A stretch of 64,000 nucleotides of DNA from Candidatus Pristimantibacillus lignocellulolyticus (GCA_023639215.1 CP097899.1:1370501-1434500); one strand, 5' to 3'; shown: positions 8,156 through 18,028, counted from the first letter of the stretch. The notes: generated by a model from the letters alone, not told the origin. Made by a program: numbers and translations.

Positions 8156-9988
8156 ATGCCAGACTGGTCATATCATCCATTAAAAAAACTTTTTCTAAAC
8201 AACTTAATTCCTTCATCAAGTAGAGAGTTTATTCATAAATCGATGAGTACAATCGCATCGATTCCTGGTGGGCGAGCACTTATTAACTTCTTAGGACATA
8301 TGAACCCTCCATCGCAATTTAAGAAAGAAATTTCTAATACAACATTCCCTTCTCCTATAGGATTAAGTAGCCTCATTGATCCAAACCTATCGGGTATAAA
8401 GGCATTCCAAGAGTTAGGGTTCGGATTTATTGAAGTTGGCCCCATCGTCTTAAACGAACCTAAAAAACAATTCCCTCCAATTTTGCATAATAAGCAATTA
8501 CAATTTGCTCATCATCAAGAAAAACTTCCACTTAAACTTGCACTCAAGCAATTTACAAATCTCAATAGTCGAGTACCCATATTTGCAAAGATCGACGAAC
8601 AGGTGGACAGACAAGAATTGACGATCATTGCACAGCAATTAACACCGTATGTGGATGCTTTTGTTGCAACATGTGAGCAAATCAGCTTTTTCTATGAAAC
8701 AAACACAATACCTACTCTTTATGCGTCATTTTCAGCTAATGAAATCAATTCAGAAGCATTCAAGCAGTTTCTAGAACAAACAAGTGTAGCTGGGATTGTT
8801 ATCAATGCGCCTCGTCAAACGATAGATAATTACTGGCATGAGGAAGAAAAAGCGAATGAATGCTTAACCCGCTTAGTACGGCAAGTGAAAAACTTACATC
8901 CAGAGCTTGTCGTCATCACGTCAGGTGGCGTGGATAATCCAGATGATGCTTATGCTCTAGTTCATGCCGGCGCAGATCTTATGATGCTAACTGAAGGATA
9001 TGTGATGACTGGACCGGGATTACCAAAGAGAACTCACGAACGATTATTATATGAAGAAGTCCAACCAACGAAAACTGTACCGTGGCACTGGTCATTATTA
9101 TTTGGAATATCCATTTTTATTGGAGGATTAATCGCCTTATATTTCGCATTCACGAGTATCATCCTTCCCTATGATGAGTCATTTATTGGGCTAAGAAGAG
9201 CCGATATATTACAGATCAATCCACTCATCTTGTCGTTTATGTCTCATGACAGAATGGCTCTAGCTGGAACGATGATCTCTGGTGGCATATTGTATATTCA
9301 ACTTGCACGCCACGGGCTGAAATACGGTATGCATTGGGCAAAGATTGCTTTTCATAGTGCTGCTATTATAGGGTTTCTTGGTATTTTCCTGTTTATTGGC
9401 TATGGTTATTTTGATTGGTTACACGGTTTATTTTGGCTAATTTTATTACCGATATATTATTTTAGCTATAAGGAAGGAAAAGCAGTAATAGGTACACCCT
9501 ATTCCAATCATGGAAGTAATGATAGAGCTTGGCAACTTGGAAACTATGGACAGTTGATGTTCGTCCTACTCGGGTTTTCTATAGTAGTAGGAGGCATTGT
9601 AATTTCTATTATAGGTGTATCTAAAGTGTTTATCGCAACTGACTTAAGCTTTCTTTGTATGTCACCTGAAATGATAGAAAGTATTAATAATAAGTTGATT
9701 CCTGTTATTGCACATGACAGAGCAGGATTTGGCGGAGCCTTAGTAAGTGTAGGTCTGCTTGTTTTAATGCTTTCTTTATGGGGCTTCAGACAAGGGGAAC
9801 GTTGGATTTGGAATACCCTTGCTATTGGTGCATTACCTGCTTTTATAACCGGAATTGGAACGCATATCTATATTGGATATACTACCTTTATCCATTTACT
9901 ACCGGTTTATTTTTTAGTTATTTTATATTTGGTAGGATTAGTATTATCCTATCGTTATCTAAAACTACCTAGCACAAAACAGAGCTGA
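8156..9988 (+). CDS. Dihydroorotate-dehydrogenase-like barrel fused to a multi-pass membrane domain
   Basis: 610 residues. Residues 1 to about 305 resemble an FMN-binding class 2 dihydroorotate dehydrogenase barrel, with FPSPIGLSSLID near the start, FGFIEVGPI, and SGGVDNPDDAYALVHAGAD before the phosphate-binding end. The Asn-x-Ser-x-Pro-Asn active-site motif of true PyrD enzymes is not evident, so pyrimidine synthesis is doubtful. Residues from about 315 on contain roughly eight hydrophobic segments and two similar blocks, SHDRMALAG near 365 and AHDRAGFGG near 520, suggesting an internal duplication. Start chosen at ATG 8156, 6 bases after AGAGGTG; in-frame GTG/TTG codons lie just upstream. 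Monocistronic, ending inside its own terminator. A membrane redox role is an inference. Confidence 0.7.
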   Translation: MPDWSYHPLKKLFLNNLIPSSSREFIHKSMSTIASIPGGRALINFLGHMNPPSQFKKEISNTTFPSPIGLSSLIDPNLSGIKAFQELGFGFIEVGPIVLNEPKKQFPPILHNKQLQFAHHQEKLPLKLALKQFTNLNSRVPIFAKIDEQVDRQELTIIAQQLTPYVDAFVATCEQISFFYETNTIPTLYASFSANEINSEAFKQFLEQTSVAGIVINAPRQTIDNYWHEEEKANECLTRLVRQVKNLHPELVVITSGGVDNPDDAYALVHAGADLMMLTEGYVMTGPGLPKRTHERLLYEEVQPTKTVPWHWSLLFGISIFIGGLIALYFAFTSIILPYDESFIGLRRADILQINPLILSFMSHDRMALAGTMISGGILYIQLARHGLKYGMHWAKIAFHSAAIIGFLGIFLFIGYGYFDWLHGLFWLILLPIYYFSYKEGKAVIGTPYSNHGSNDRAWQLGNYGQLMFVLLGFSIVVGGIVISIIGVSKVFIATDLSFLCMSPEMIESINNKLIPVIAHDRAGFGGALVSVGLLVLMLSLWGFRQGERWIWNTLAIGALPAFITGIGTHIYIGYTTFIHLLPVYFLVILYLVGLVLSYRYLKLPSTKQS

Positions 9989-10021
9989 TCTTCGATTACT
10001 TGAAGATCAGCTCTGTTTTTT
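9976..10021. terminator. Terminator overlapping the fusion gene's stop
   Basis: An 18-bp perfect stem (AAAACAGAGCTGATCTTC left arm) with an 8-base loop and a T-run. The stop codon of the preceding gene lies inside the left arm. Confidence 0.9.
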
Positions 10022-10127
10022 ATTTCTGTGTAGAAGTATTATCGATTTACTCATTTATTTTCAATAAGAAAATGCATATTTCTCGAATTGATTTCTTAGA
10101 TTTGCTTCGAAAGGTATGACTACTCCT

Positions 10128-12152
10128 TTACTCCATATATTCATACAACGTAACACTCTCAATATAGTTTACAAAACGTCTTAACTCTTTTGCTTCTTCA
10201 CTGCTAATCTCACCAGCTGCGAGCATACTATGAATTTCTTGGCGTTCGATGTCCATTACCATTAGACGAAGCGCTTCTTTTTGTTCTTCTCTTATCTCAT
10301 AATTAGTCACTGCTTTTTCTTTGGAACGACTTAATATTCTTTTGTAATCTAATATGACTGCTTGGGCAATATCTGGCGTTTCACTTGTAACAGAATAGTC
10401 CTTAATTGTTGCAATAGCTGCTTGAATCGCTTTTAATTGAATATGCTTTCCTAGCCGTAATTTATCTGAATTAAGTCCTGTTTCTTTACGGTGCTTGCCA
10501 TTAAACTGATACCAGCCTCTAATTGCTCGTCCAATAATATATTTCGCGCCACTACTAACATTAGTAGAAAGCATCTCTTCACGATGCTCTAGCGATTGTT
10601 CAAACGTATCAAACACTTCTTGATCGATTTGATTGTCTTCCATTAGATCATGGATGTATTTTCTCTCAGCTTTCAGCCCTAGTAATCTTATTTCCATAAT
10701 TTTTTTACGATAGTGTTCTTTATCTTCTAAATGATCTAGATGCATACCCTCGAACATCATTCTATATTCACTCATAAGCTCATATACAACAGGTTCATTC
10801 TCTTCATTCATCTCATGTCTCATCTTCTTAATAGCTGCTAGTAAAATTTTCTGTTTTGCTTTAGCGATATTATTTTTATTGTTAACTCCTGCTTTTGACG
10901 AACTATCTTTACTTAATAACGGTAGAAAAACAGTGGCTACGATTAATGTGAATAAAATAACACCCGCTGCTATAAATAGTATCAACGAACGCTCGGGAAA
11001 CAGTTCCCCGCTATTAATGATAAATGGAATCGATAGAACCCCTGCCATAGTTACTGCACCACGAACACCTGTCAAACTAATTAGTAAGCTTGTTCGGAAA
11101 CTCGGTCGGTCTGCATCTGTTGTCTTAAGCAAATGAAATTGATAAAAGGAGAACACAAATGTCCATACAAAACGAATAGAAAGAATAACTACACCAATTG
11201 CAAGCACATATTCAATGGCCAACCAGTTATTTATGTTGGGATTAGCTACAGTGGCTAACATAGAGGAAGGAATATTAAGTCCTAGTAGCAGGAACACAAC
11301 ACCATTCAATACAAATAACACAATCGACCAAATATTTTCTGTCAGTACTTTCTCTTCTGCCACCAATTTCTCTGTTCGCGCTGAAGTTAAAGAGTGCGTT
11401 ACCCCTGCTACGACAACGGCAATAACTCCCGATGCATGCAGTAACTCTTCAGTTACAATATAGATAATAAACGGCGTCAATACTTGGAGTAATGAATGGA
11501 AAGTTACATCGGTAATGCCTTTTTTACGCAAAACAAAAGTGATCCATGTAATTAATATTATTAATACCAAACCGATTATTGCACCTGCAATAAATACATA
11601 TGTAAAATCAAAAAATGCTTCTTTAATCGAGAAATATCCTGTTACGACTGCAACTACTGCATAATTAAAGGCTACTAAGCCAGAAGCATCATTAATAAGA
11701 GATTCTCCTCTTACCAAATTCAATACTTTTTCGGGAATATGAATACGCTTCGCTATCCCGTTAACGGCTACAGGGTCAGTCGGTGAAAGAATCGCAGCTA
11801 ATGCAAATGCTGCGGCAATCGGAATATCAGGAATCATCCAATGGATAAAGTATCCCCCACCGATCGTCGTAATAAGAACAAGGACAATAGCATTGCCTAG
11901 GATGGGTACTTTCATCTTCCACAACGCTTCACGTGGAAAGTGTCTACCGTCATTAAATAACAATGGCGCAATAAATAATAATAAGAACCATTCCGATTCT
12001 AGTTCAAATGAAATATCTTTAAAAATAAAAGTGAGGATAATGCCTAATGCAATTTGAATTAATGCAGTAGGTATAGAGGGGATATAATGACTAATTATAT
12101 TTGAGACTAATAAGCAAACCAGCAGTAATAATACCATTACCAACAAATCCAT
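10128..12152 (-). CDS. Na+/H+ antiporter, CPA1 (NhaP) family
   Basis: Cation:proton antiporter of 674 residues. Residues 1 to about 410 form around twelve membrane segments, including AILSPTDPVAV near residue 122 and the GESLINDASGLVAFN signature with the essential Asp pair region near 150-165. The remaining 260 residues are hydrophilic and rich in Glu and Lys, a long cytoplasmic regulatory tail as in other bacterial CPA1 proteins. It should export Na+ (or K+) in exchange for protons for pH and salt homeostasis. Single gene, start ATG at 12152 preceded by AAGGGG. No regulator is adjacent. Confidence 0.9.
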   Translation of the reverse strand: MDLLVMVLLLLVCLLVSNIISHYIPSIPTALIQIALGIILTFIFKDISFELESEWFLLLFIAPLLFNDGRHFPREALWKMKVPILGNAIVLVLITTIGGGYFIHWMIPDIPIAAAFALAAILSPTDPVAVNGIAKRIHIPEKVLNLVRGESLINDASGLVAFNYAVVAVVTGYFSIKEAFFDFTYVFIAGAIIGLVLIILITWITFVLRKKGITDVTFHSLLQVLTPFIIYIVTEELLHASGVIAVVVAGVTHSLTSARTEKLVAEEKVLTENIWSIVLFVLNGVVFLLLGLNIPSSMLATVANPNINNWLAIEYVLAIGVVILSIRFVWTFVFSFYQFHLLKTTDADRPSFRTSLLISLTGVRGAVTMAGVLSIPFIINSGELFPERSLILFIAAGVILFTLIVATVFLPLLSKDSSSKAGVNNKNNIAKAKQKILLAAIKKMRHEMNEENEPVVYELMSEYRMMFEGMHLDHLEDKEHYRKKIMEIRLLGLKAERKYIHDLMEDNQIDQEVFDTFEQSLEHREEMLSTNVSSGAKYIIGRAIRGWYQFNGKHRKETGLNSDKLRLGKHIQLKAIQAAIATIKDYSVTSETPDIAQAVILDYKRILSRSKEKAVTNYEIREEQKEALRLMVMDIERQEIHSMLAAGEISSEEAKELRRFVNYIESVTLYEYME

Positions 12153-12344
12153 ACGGTTAACCCCTTATTCTCTAGTGTAAATATAGGTTAGTATTCTGTA
12201 CTTTGTATATTATATGTATGATGAGAAGACCATTGTTCACACATCAATTGCGGTAAGTTAAGTTTATACTGTACGGAATAACTTGTATAGATTTTTATAA
12301 ATGCTTTTAACCTACTTAATGGCTATAAAGCTTCAATGCGCAAA

Positions 12345-12392
12345 AAAAGACCTTCTAGTTATCGTTTTCTAACGACAATTAGAAGGTCTTTT
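12345..12392. terminator. Terminator after the CofE-like gene
   Basis: A 22-bp stem with two wobble pairs (left arm AAAAGACCTTCTAGTT...) and a TTCT loop, flanked by A and T runs. It follows the minus-strand 12439-13629 gene. Confidence 0.9.
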
Positions 12393-12438
12393 AGTGTTAA
12401 AATCTGCATATTCGCTTGAGTGTAGCATGCAAATTAAT

Positions 12439-13629
12439 CTATTTTGTATAGTTATCGAAGTACCCTTGAATGTAAACCATCGGAGTTCCTTTATCTCCAC
12501 TACCTGAAGTTAGATCAGATAATGAACCGATAAGATCCGTTAATTTACGTGGTGTTGTACCTTGAGCTTCCATAGCACCTACAAGGTTCTCATTCTTGTT
12601 TATAATATATTCTGAAATTGCTTTTTGCAGCTCTTCTCCACGCAGGTGAGAGAAATTATTATCTGCTAAATATTTAAGTTTTATTTCATTTGGAGTACCG
12701 TCCAGACCCTTCGTGTAAGCTGGAGAAACAACTGGATCAGCAAGCTCCCATATTTTACCTACAGGATCTTTGAAAGCACCGTCTCCGTAAACCATAACTT
12801 CAACTAATTTACCTGTTTGCTCCAAGATTTTGGCTTGAATTCCATCGACAATCGGCTGACAGTTGTTAGGGAATAGCTTCACACTATCTTCTGTTGCTTT
12901 GTTTGAGCCGAGTAGACCGTAGGCTTCGTTGTATCCACTTCCGTTAATAGATTGAGACAGTATGTTATCAAGACCGTATACTTTCTCTGCTCCATTCGCT
13001 TCCAAAATACGTTTCGTACGGAATCTTGTATGGATATCACAAGTTAATACGCTTTTCGTATAATTTAGAATAGTTTTTGGGTTGTTGGAGAAGATCACTT
13101 CACAAGATGCACCTTCAGCTTCAATCAATGATTTATAGTAGTCTATATAATCCACGCCAGTGAATGTATGTTTTTTGTATCCAAAATGTTGACGGAATTC
13201 AGCTTCAGTTAATACATCAGTCCATGGATTAACGCCTTTTTCATCAAGTTCATCTAGATCGACAAGATGATTACCAACCTCATCAGAAGGGTAACTTAAC
13301 ATAAGTACAACTTTTTTTACGCCTTTTGCAATTCCTCTTAAACAGTTTGCAAAACGATTACGGCTAAGAATAGGGAATATAACCCCCACTGTATCCGTCC
13401 CGAATTTAGCACTCACATCAGCGGCAATTGCGTCTATCGTTGCATAGTTACCTTGTGCACGAGCTACAATTGATTCAGTTACGGTTACAATATCACGATC
13501 TTCAATAGAAAAACCTTCTACTTTAGAAGCATTCAATACAGTATCCACTACGATTTGCTCAATATTGTCACCATTATTAATGATCGGTCCACGAAGACCT
13601 CGAACTACTGTTCCAACTACTCTTTGCAA
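12439..13629 (-). CDS. Coenzyme F420-0:L-glutamate ligase-like protein
   Basis: 396 residues, resembling the CofE family, which adds glutamate to coenzyme F420-0 in a GTP-dependent reaction. The N-terminal half has IEDRDIVTVTESIVARAQGN at about 42-61, the family's characteristic start region, and VMVYGDGAFKDPVG near 283 recalls the metal/nucleotide site. It is longer than archaeal CofE (about 250 residues). No other F420 gene is in the window and most Firmicutes are not known to make F420, so it may ligate glutamate to something else. It is transcribed divergently from a LysR regulator, 133 bases apart, the usual layout for a LysR target. Confidence 0.65.
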   Translation of the reverse strand: MQRVVGTVVRGLRGPIINNGDNIEQIVVDTVLNASKVEGFSIEDRDIVTVTESIVARAQGNYATIDAIAADVSAKFGTDTVGVIFPILSRNRFANCLRGIAKGVKKVVLMLSYPSDEVGNHLVDLDELDEKGVNPWTDVLTEAEFRQHFGYKKHTFTGVDYIDYYKSLIEAEGASCEVIFSNNPKTILNYTKSVLTCDIHTRFRTKRILEANGAEKVYGLDNILSQSINGSGYNEAYGLLGSNKATEDSVKLFPNNCQPIVDGIQAKILEQTGKLVEVMVYGDGAFKDPVGKIWELADPVVSPAYTKGLDGTPNEIKLKYLADNNFSHLRGEELQKAISEYIINKNENLVGAMEAQGTTPRKLTDLIGSLSDLTSGSGDKGTPMVYIQGYFDNYTK

Positions 13630-13762
13630 TGTAAGTTCTCCTTTAACGGAATAATTATATATTTGCTAGTTATCTTTATTCATCTGTACAAGTTTACTAT
13701 ACCCTTATATCATGATATAAGTAAAATTAATATCTATAATATCCGCCATAAGGAGTACTAAT

Positions 13763-14656
13763 GTGATTGGTAAATTAGATTTATATCGCGTATTTAAAGA
13801 AGTCGCTTTTCAAAAAAGCATCTCGAAAGCCGCAGAGCAATTATATTTAACACAATCGGCAGTTAGCCAAGCTATTCTAAAACTCGAGAAAGAGTTAGAC
13901 ATTATATTATTTTATCGGACAACGAAAGGTGTAACGTTAACAACGGAAGGTATACTCTTATACGAACATGTGAATTCTGCAATGAGTCTGTTAAGTATGG
14001 CAGAGGAGAAGATACTTGAATCCAAAAATTTATTAACAGGGGTATTAAATATAGGTGTAGGTGACACAATCTCTCGTTACTTTTTGTTGCCCTATTTAGA
14101 AGAGTTCTATACAAAATATCCTGGAATCAAACTTAATATTATAAACGGGACAACGATTGAAATATGTGATTTCATGAAAGAAGGCAAAGCAGATGTAGGC
14201 ATTTGCAACTTACCTATTCAAGATACCAAATTCCGTTTCATCCCTTGCAAAGAAGTACGTGATATTTTCGTATGTGGTGAAAAATATAAATATTTAACAA
14301 CAGAGCCGATTAGTTTAGATCAGCTCATAAGCATGCCATTAATTTTTCTCGAAAAAAATTCTAATTCCCGTAAATATGTAGAGCAATACTTAAAAGACCA
14401 AGGACATTTGCTTTCCCCAGATTTTGAATTAGGTTCCCATGAATTATTGTTAGAGTTTGCGAAAATTAATCTCGGTATAGCTTGTGTGACAAAAGAGTTT
14501 TCCGAACATTATTTGAGAAATGGCATTTTACATGAAATTCAACTCATAGAAGAAATTCCACGACGAAATATCGGTATCTGTTATTCAAAAATGTTCCCAT
14601 TGTCACGCGCAACGAAAACATTTATTAAGATCATTGATCCCGCTACCAAGTTGTAA
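13763..14656 (+). CDS. LysR family transcriptional regulator
   Basis: 297 residues. The N-terminal winged HTH is typical (SISKAAEQLYLTQSAVSQAILKLEKEL, about residues 19-43), followed by a periplasmic-binding-like effector domain from about residue 90. The start is the GTG at 13763, 7 bases after AAGGAG; an ATG overlapping it at 13761 is followed at once by a stop. It is divergent from the CofE-like gene, which it probably controls, and ends at a bidirectional terminator. The inducer is unknown. Confidence 0.9.
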   Translation: MIGKLDLYRVFKEVAFQKSISKAAEQLYLTQSAVSQAILKLEKELDIILFYRTTKGVTLTTEGILLYEHVNSAMSLLSMAEEKILESKNLLTGVLNIGVGDTISRYFLLPYLEEFYTKYPGIKLNIINGTTIEICDFMKEGKADVGICNLPIQDTKFRFIPCKEVRDIFVCGEKYKYLTTEPISLDQLISMPLIFLEKNSNSRKYVEQYLKDQGHLLSPDFELGSHELLLEFAKINLGIACVTKEFSEHYLRNGILHEIQLIEEIPRRNIGICYSKMFPLSRATKTFIKIIDPATKL

Positions 14657-14691
14657 ATTTAACGATATTAATTGAACAAATAATGCATATA

Positions 14692-14727
14692 AAAAACGGT
14701 TAGGTGTTTTTTCACCTAACCGTTTTT
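14692..14727. terminator. Bidirectional terminator
   Basis: A perfect 15-bp stem (AAAAACGGTTAGGTG) with a loop of six T residues, shared by the convergent LysR and RluA genes. Confidence 0.93.
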
Positions 14728-14754
14728 ATTCATCTATATCATCGTACAGAAGTA

Positions 14755-15765
14755 TTATTTTTCTTTAAACTGACTTAAAAACTGTTTCGGAATAGGTGTC
14801 TCAAAACGCATAATTTTCCCAGTGGTTGGATGCTCGAACGCAAGCACACGTGCATGAAGTCCAAGTCGGCCAATTGATTTTAACTTAGCTCCATACTTCT
14901 TATCACCAGCAATAGGATGTCCTAGATCCTGCATATGCACACGGATTTGATTTTTCCGTCCAGTCTCAAGATTCACTTCTAGCAAGGAGTAATCACGATT
15001 TGCATTCATAACTTTATAGTGAGTTACCGCGTGCAAGCCATCACCTGCATGTTGGCTAGAATACATCTTTAATGTTGATGTTTCCTTAAGATACGAAGAT
15101 ATTGTTCCTTGTTGTTTCTTAACAAAACCTTCAACTAAAGCGACATAAGTTCGTTCTTTCACGACATCTGTCCAAGCTGTTTGCATTTTCTGTTGAACTT
15201 TCTCACTCTTAGCAAACATCATTATCCCTGAAGTATCCCGATCTAGACGATGAAGGACAAATATACGACTATCTGGGTTAGTTGCACGAACATAAGCAGT
15301 TAGTTGACGATATGCAGTAAGTTCACCTTCTTGTTCAGAGGCTACAGACAGCAAACCAGTATCTTTATTAACAACGATTAAATCATCGTCCTCATGCACG
15401 ATGCGTAAGCCGATAAGTTGTGGAGCAGCTGTAATTCTCTCTTTACTAACAGCAACCACTTGTCCAGCTTTAAGTGGATAGTTATAGAGTTTCTCTACAC
15501 GATCATCTACAGATACTTGTCCACGCGCTAGTACAGACTTTATAGAATTTCTACCTTGACCAGCTATTTTATCAATCAAAAACACAAGTAACTCTGTATC
15601 TTCAGTTACCGTAAATTGTTTAAGTGGAGCAGTATTTCTTAAAGTACTTACATGGCGAACAGTTGGTTTCTTCGTACTCTTCACTGGTCCATCCTGACGG
15701 CGTGAAGGTTTTGGAGCAGATTTCTTATCAGACTTTTGGCGGAAAGAGGGCTTATTATTTTTCAT
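14755..15765 (-). CDS. RluA family pseudouridine synthase
   Basis: Isomerises specific uridines in rRNA or tRNA to pseudouridine. 336 residues: a very basic N-terminal tail (residues 1-40, Lys/Arg/Ser/Pro-rich), an S4-like RNA-binding domain (about 60-115), and the catalytic domain with the HRLDRDTSG motif carrying the catalytic Asp (near residue 175) and GRKNQIRVHM near 270. All key residues are present. The target nucleotide cannot be predicted. Single gene with its own terminator; the ATG at 15765 is preceded by GAGGAGAAATTAATA. Confidence 0.9.
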   Translation of the reverse strand: MKNNKPSFRQKSDKKSAPKPSRRQDGPVKSTKKPTVRHVSTLRNTAPLKQFTVTEDTELLVFLIDKIAGQGRNSIKSVLARGQVSVDDRVEKLYNYPLKAGQVVAVSKERITAAPQLIGLRIVHEDDDLIVVNKDTGLLSVASEQEGELTAYRQLTAYVRATNPDSRIFVLHRLDRDTSGIMMFAKSEKVQQKMQTAWTDVVKERTYVALVEGFVKKQQGTISSYLKETSTLKMYSSQHAGDGLHAVTHYKVMNANRDYSLLEVNLETGRKNQIRVHMQDLGHPIAGDKKYGAKLKSIGRLGLHARVLAFEHPTTGKIMRFETPIPKQFLSQFKEK

Positions 15766-15923
15766 ATATTATTAATTTCTCCTCGGTTGTATCGAAATTT
15801 TGGCATCGATTATATTGTTCATTATAACCGTTATAGGATACATATTTATAGTATTCCATAACGATTATAATAAATTTATCTACTTTTTATTTCAGCTGTT
15901 ATGTTATGTAATTTCCAGACAAA

Positions 15924-15954
15924 GAAAATTACCAATAAACTATTGGTAATTTTC
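15924..15954 (-). terminator. Terminator of the EAL operon
   Basis: A perfect 14-bp stem (GAAAATTACCAATA) with a 3-base loop, just beyond the EAL gene stop on the minus strand. Confidence 0.8.
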
Positions 15955-15986
15955 TCATTATCTATGTAAATCCACTTATATATAAT

Positions 15987-16979
15987 CTATTCCCTTGAAA
16001 TTGGCTCTGGTCTACCGAAATAGTACCCTTGAAAAAGCTGATATCCCCTCTCTTTCAACCATTCAAAATCCTCTCTACACTCTACTCCTTCGGCTAGTGG
16101 TATCGATTGGATATTCATAGCTTTTTCTAGAAAGATGTTAGCAATTCGTTGTTTAGTAACATCTTGAGAGACACCTTGGACATATCTCATATCTAACTTC
16201 ATATATTGAGGTTGAAGCTCAGATAACATCTCAATCGTACTATATCCCTCTCCCACATCATCTAATGCATATGAAAAACCTCGATTTTTATAGAAAGCCA
16301 ATATTCTCTTCAAATGCTCAATATCTTCTACTTTTTCTGTTTCTACCACTTCAAAAACAAATATGGAGGGATCAATACCTAATTGCTCTGCTAATTGAAC
16401 CGTTGACTGCAAACAAAATTCTGGTGAATAGATTGACGTAGGAATAAAGTTAATAAAGATCTTTTTATTTATTGTTGCTCCATGTTTTACTGCTGTCATT
16501 CTACATAATTTGTCCAGAGCATACAATCTGCCACGACTTCTTGCAGCAGAGAAAATTTCTTGTGGAAATATTAATGACCCATCAGTTCTTTGAAACCTTG
16601 CAAGACTTTCATAGGCATAGATTTCTTCTTTTACATTTACGATAGGTTGAAAATGACACAGTACTGTTTCGTTAAGTATGACTTCATCGATCCAATGAAC
16701 ATCCAGGATACGATTGATTTGCGATAATTCTATCCATTCTTTTCTATCGATACGAAAAGTAATATGATTAGCGTCCAGATGATCTTTACAAAAGTCTAGA
16801 AAATCTCGAACTCCGTTTTCTTTTATTGCTAATACAATTGACTCATTTGACTTAACTTTGATTAACGAATGTCCTCTCTCTAAATATTTTATTATTTCTG
16901 GTACAACTTTTAAGTTATTTTTACCGATTATTCTAAATTCGAAAGTCAACTCTTGCACTAAACAACTTTTACATTCCAA
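15987..16979 (-). CDS. EAL-domain cyclic-di-GMP phosphodiesterase
   Basis: About 330 residues. An N-terminal region of about 100 residues of unknown fold, with a CKSC pair near the start, precedes a full EAL domain. The catalytic residues appear present: YESLAR (the EAL Glu), Asn in FINFIP, Glu in FEVVETE, DDVGEGYS (canonical DDFGTGYS), KLD, and AEGVE, ending with QGYYFGRP. It should therefore hydrolyse cyclic-di-GMP to pGpG. The start is placed at TTG 16979 because GGAGGG lies 6 bases upstream; an in-frame GTG at 16997 overlaps that site. It follows the PAS-chemoreceptor gene by 35 bases, so the two are probably co-transcribed from the promoter region next to the cobalamin-binding regulator. 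Confidence 0.85.
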   Translation of the reverse strand: MECKSCLVQELTFEFRIIGKNNLKVVPEIIKYLERGHSLIKVKSNESIVLAIKENGVRDFLDFCKDHLDANHITFRIDRKEWIELSQINRILDVHWIDEVILNETVLCHFQPIVNVKEEIYAYESLARFQRTDGSLIFPQEIFSAARSRGRLYALDKLCRMTAVKHGATINKKIFINFIPTSIYSPEFCLQSTVQLAEQLGIDPSIFVFEVVETEKVEDIEHLKRILAFYKNRGFSYALDDVGEGYSTIEMLSELQPQYMKLDMRYVQGVSQDVTKQRIANIFLEKAMNIQSIPLAEGVECREDFEWLKERGYQLFQGYYFGRPEPISRE

Positions 16980-17014
16980 AGTCAACCCTCCAATCACTTT
17001 ATTTATAGAGCTTG

Positions 17015-17929
17015 TTATATTAATTCACTAAGTACCTTAGCTTGATCATCTAGTGCTCTTGCTGCTTCACCAATCCCCGTAAATTCATCTACTGCCATTT
17101 GTGTACGAAGTTGACTATCGGAAATAACTATTTGAGCACGTTTCGTTCCTGTTGCAATTTCGGATACTTGGATTGCAATTCCCTCTAGATTAGCATTTAC
17201 CTCTTTCGTTGCTTCTTCTGTTTGTTTCGCTAGTTTGCGAACTTCCGTTGCAACTACATTAAATCCTAATCCATACTCTCCAGCGTGAGCAGCTTCTATG
17301 GCTGCATTCAATGCTAACAAATTAGTCTGTGAAGAGATATCTCGGATAGCTTTCGTTGTTTGACGTACCAATTGAGCTTTTTGTTCTAATGATTGCAAAA
17401 CTTGCATATTCCCATTGGACTCTTCAACTACCTTATTAATAGAGGATGCAACCTGATTACTACTAGCTATTCCTTCCTCTGCACGTTTTAGTAACTTTTG
17501 AGCCATATCCTGTAATTCGATAGTAACTTTAGCCGTCGTATTCTCTCTTTCCGTAATATCAGTGGCAATTTTAAGAACCGCTATGACTTTACCTTCATTA
17601 TCAATAATAGGCGTATATGTCGCTTCAAACCAACGAATTTGTTTATTTTTTGTGATACGCATTATTTTTTCTTGAAAGGGTTTACCATTTTTCAGTTCAT
17701 TCCATAACTTCGTATATTCAAAACTATTGACAAACTCGGGCGCACAAAACTGCTTATGTAGAAGACCTGGCATCTCCATTGCTTTATATTCCATAACTTT
17801 GGCAAAGTTTTCATTAGCCCAAAGAACCTTACCTTGGATGTCAAACTCTATCATTGCTAATGATTTTTCTATAGCTGACAACACAGCATTCTCATCCAGT
17901 ACTTGAGTACTAGCTGTAATATAACTCAT
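17015..17929 (-). CDS. Soluble PAS-domain methyl-accepting chemotaxis-type transducer
   Basis: About 304 residues with no membrane segment. A PAS sensor domain (about residues 15-135, ending in VLKIATDITERE) is joined to a short methyl-accepting signalling domain whose conserved tip reads SSQTNLLALNAAIEAAHAGE. Family members pass signals to CheA/CheW; short soluble forms can also act through other partners. The start is ATG 17929, 9 bases after GGAAGAAGG; an upstream ATG at 17953 has no site. It is followed by the EAL gene and is divergent from the CarH/LitR-like regulator, sharing the repeat-rich promoter region. The PAS ligand is unknown. Confidence 0.85.
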   Translation of the reverse strand: MSYITASTQVLDENAVLSAIEKSLAMIEFDIQGKVLWANENFAKVMEYKAMEMPGLLHKQFCAPEFVNSFEYTKLWNELKNGKPFQEKIMRITKNKQIRWFEATYTPIIDNEGKVIAVLKIATDITERENTTAKVTIELQDMAQKLLKRAEEGIASSNQVASSINKVVEESNGNMQVLQSLEQKAQLVRQTTKAIRDISSQTNLLALNAAIEAAHAGEYGLGFNVVATEVRKLAKQTEEATKEVNANLEGIAIQVSEIATGTKRAQIVISDSQLRTQMAVDEFTGIGEAARALDDQAKVLSELI

Positions 17930-17954
17930 TATGATTCGCCTTCTTCCTATCATA

Positions 17955-18003
17955 TGTATAGTTTTTGTATAACTTTATATTAAAAATATACATGTTTTGT
18001 ATA
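17955..18003 (-). promoter_or_regulatory. Candidate operator: TGTATA repeats upstream of PAS-EAL operon
   Basis: TGTATA occurs at 17955-17960 and 17966-17971, exactly 11 bp apart, with a degenerate third register. An inverted TATACA at 17987-17992 is 11 bp from another TGTATA at 17998-18003. CarH tetramers are known to bind 11-bp tandem direct repeats, so this is a likely site for the divergent regulator. Confidence 0.55.
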
Positions 18004-18028
18004 ACTTTATCAACATTTTCTTTTATTT

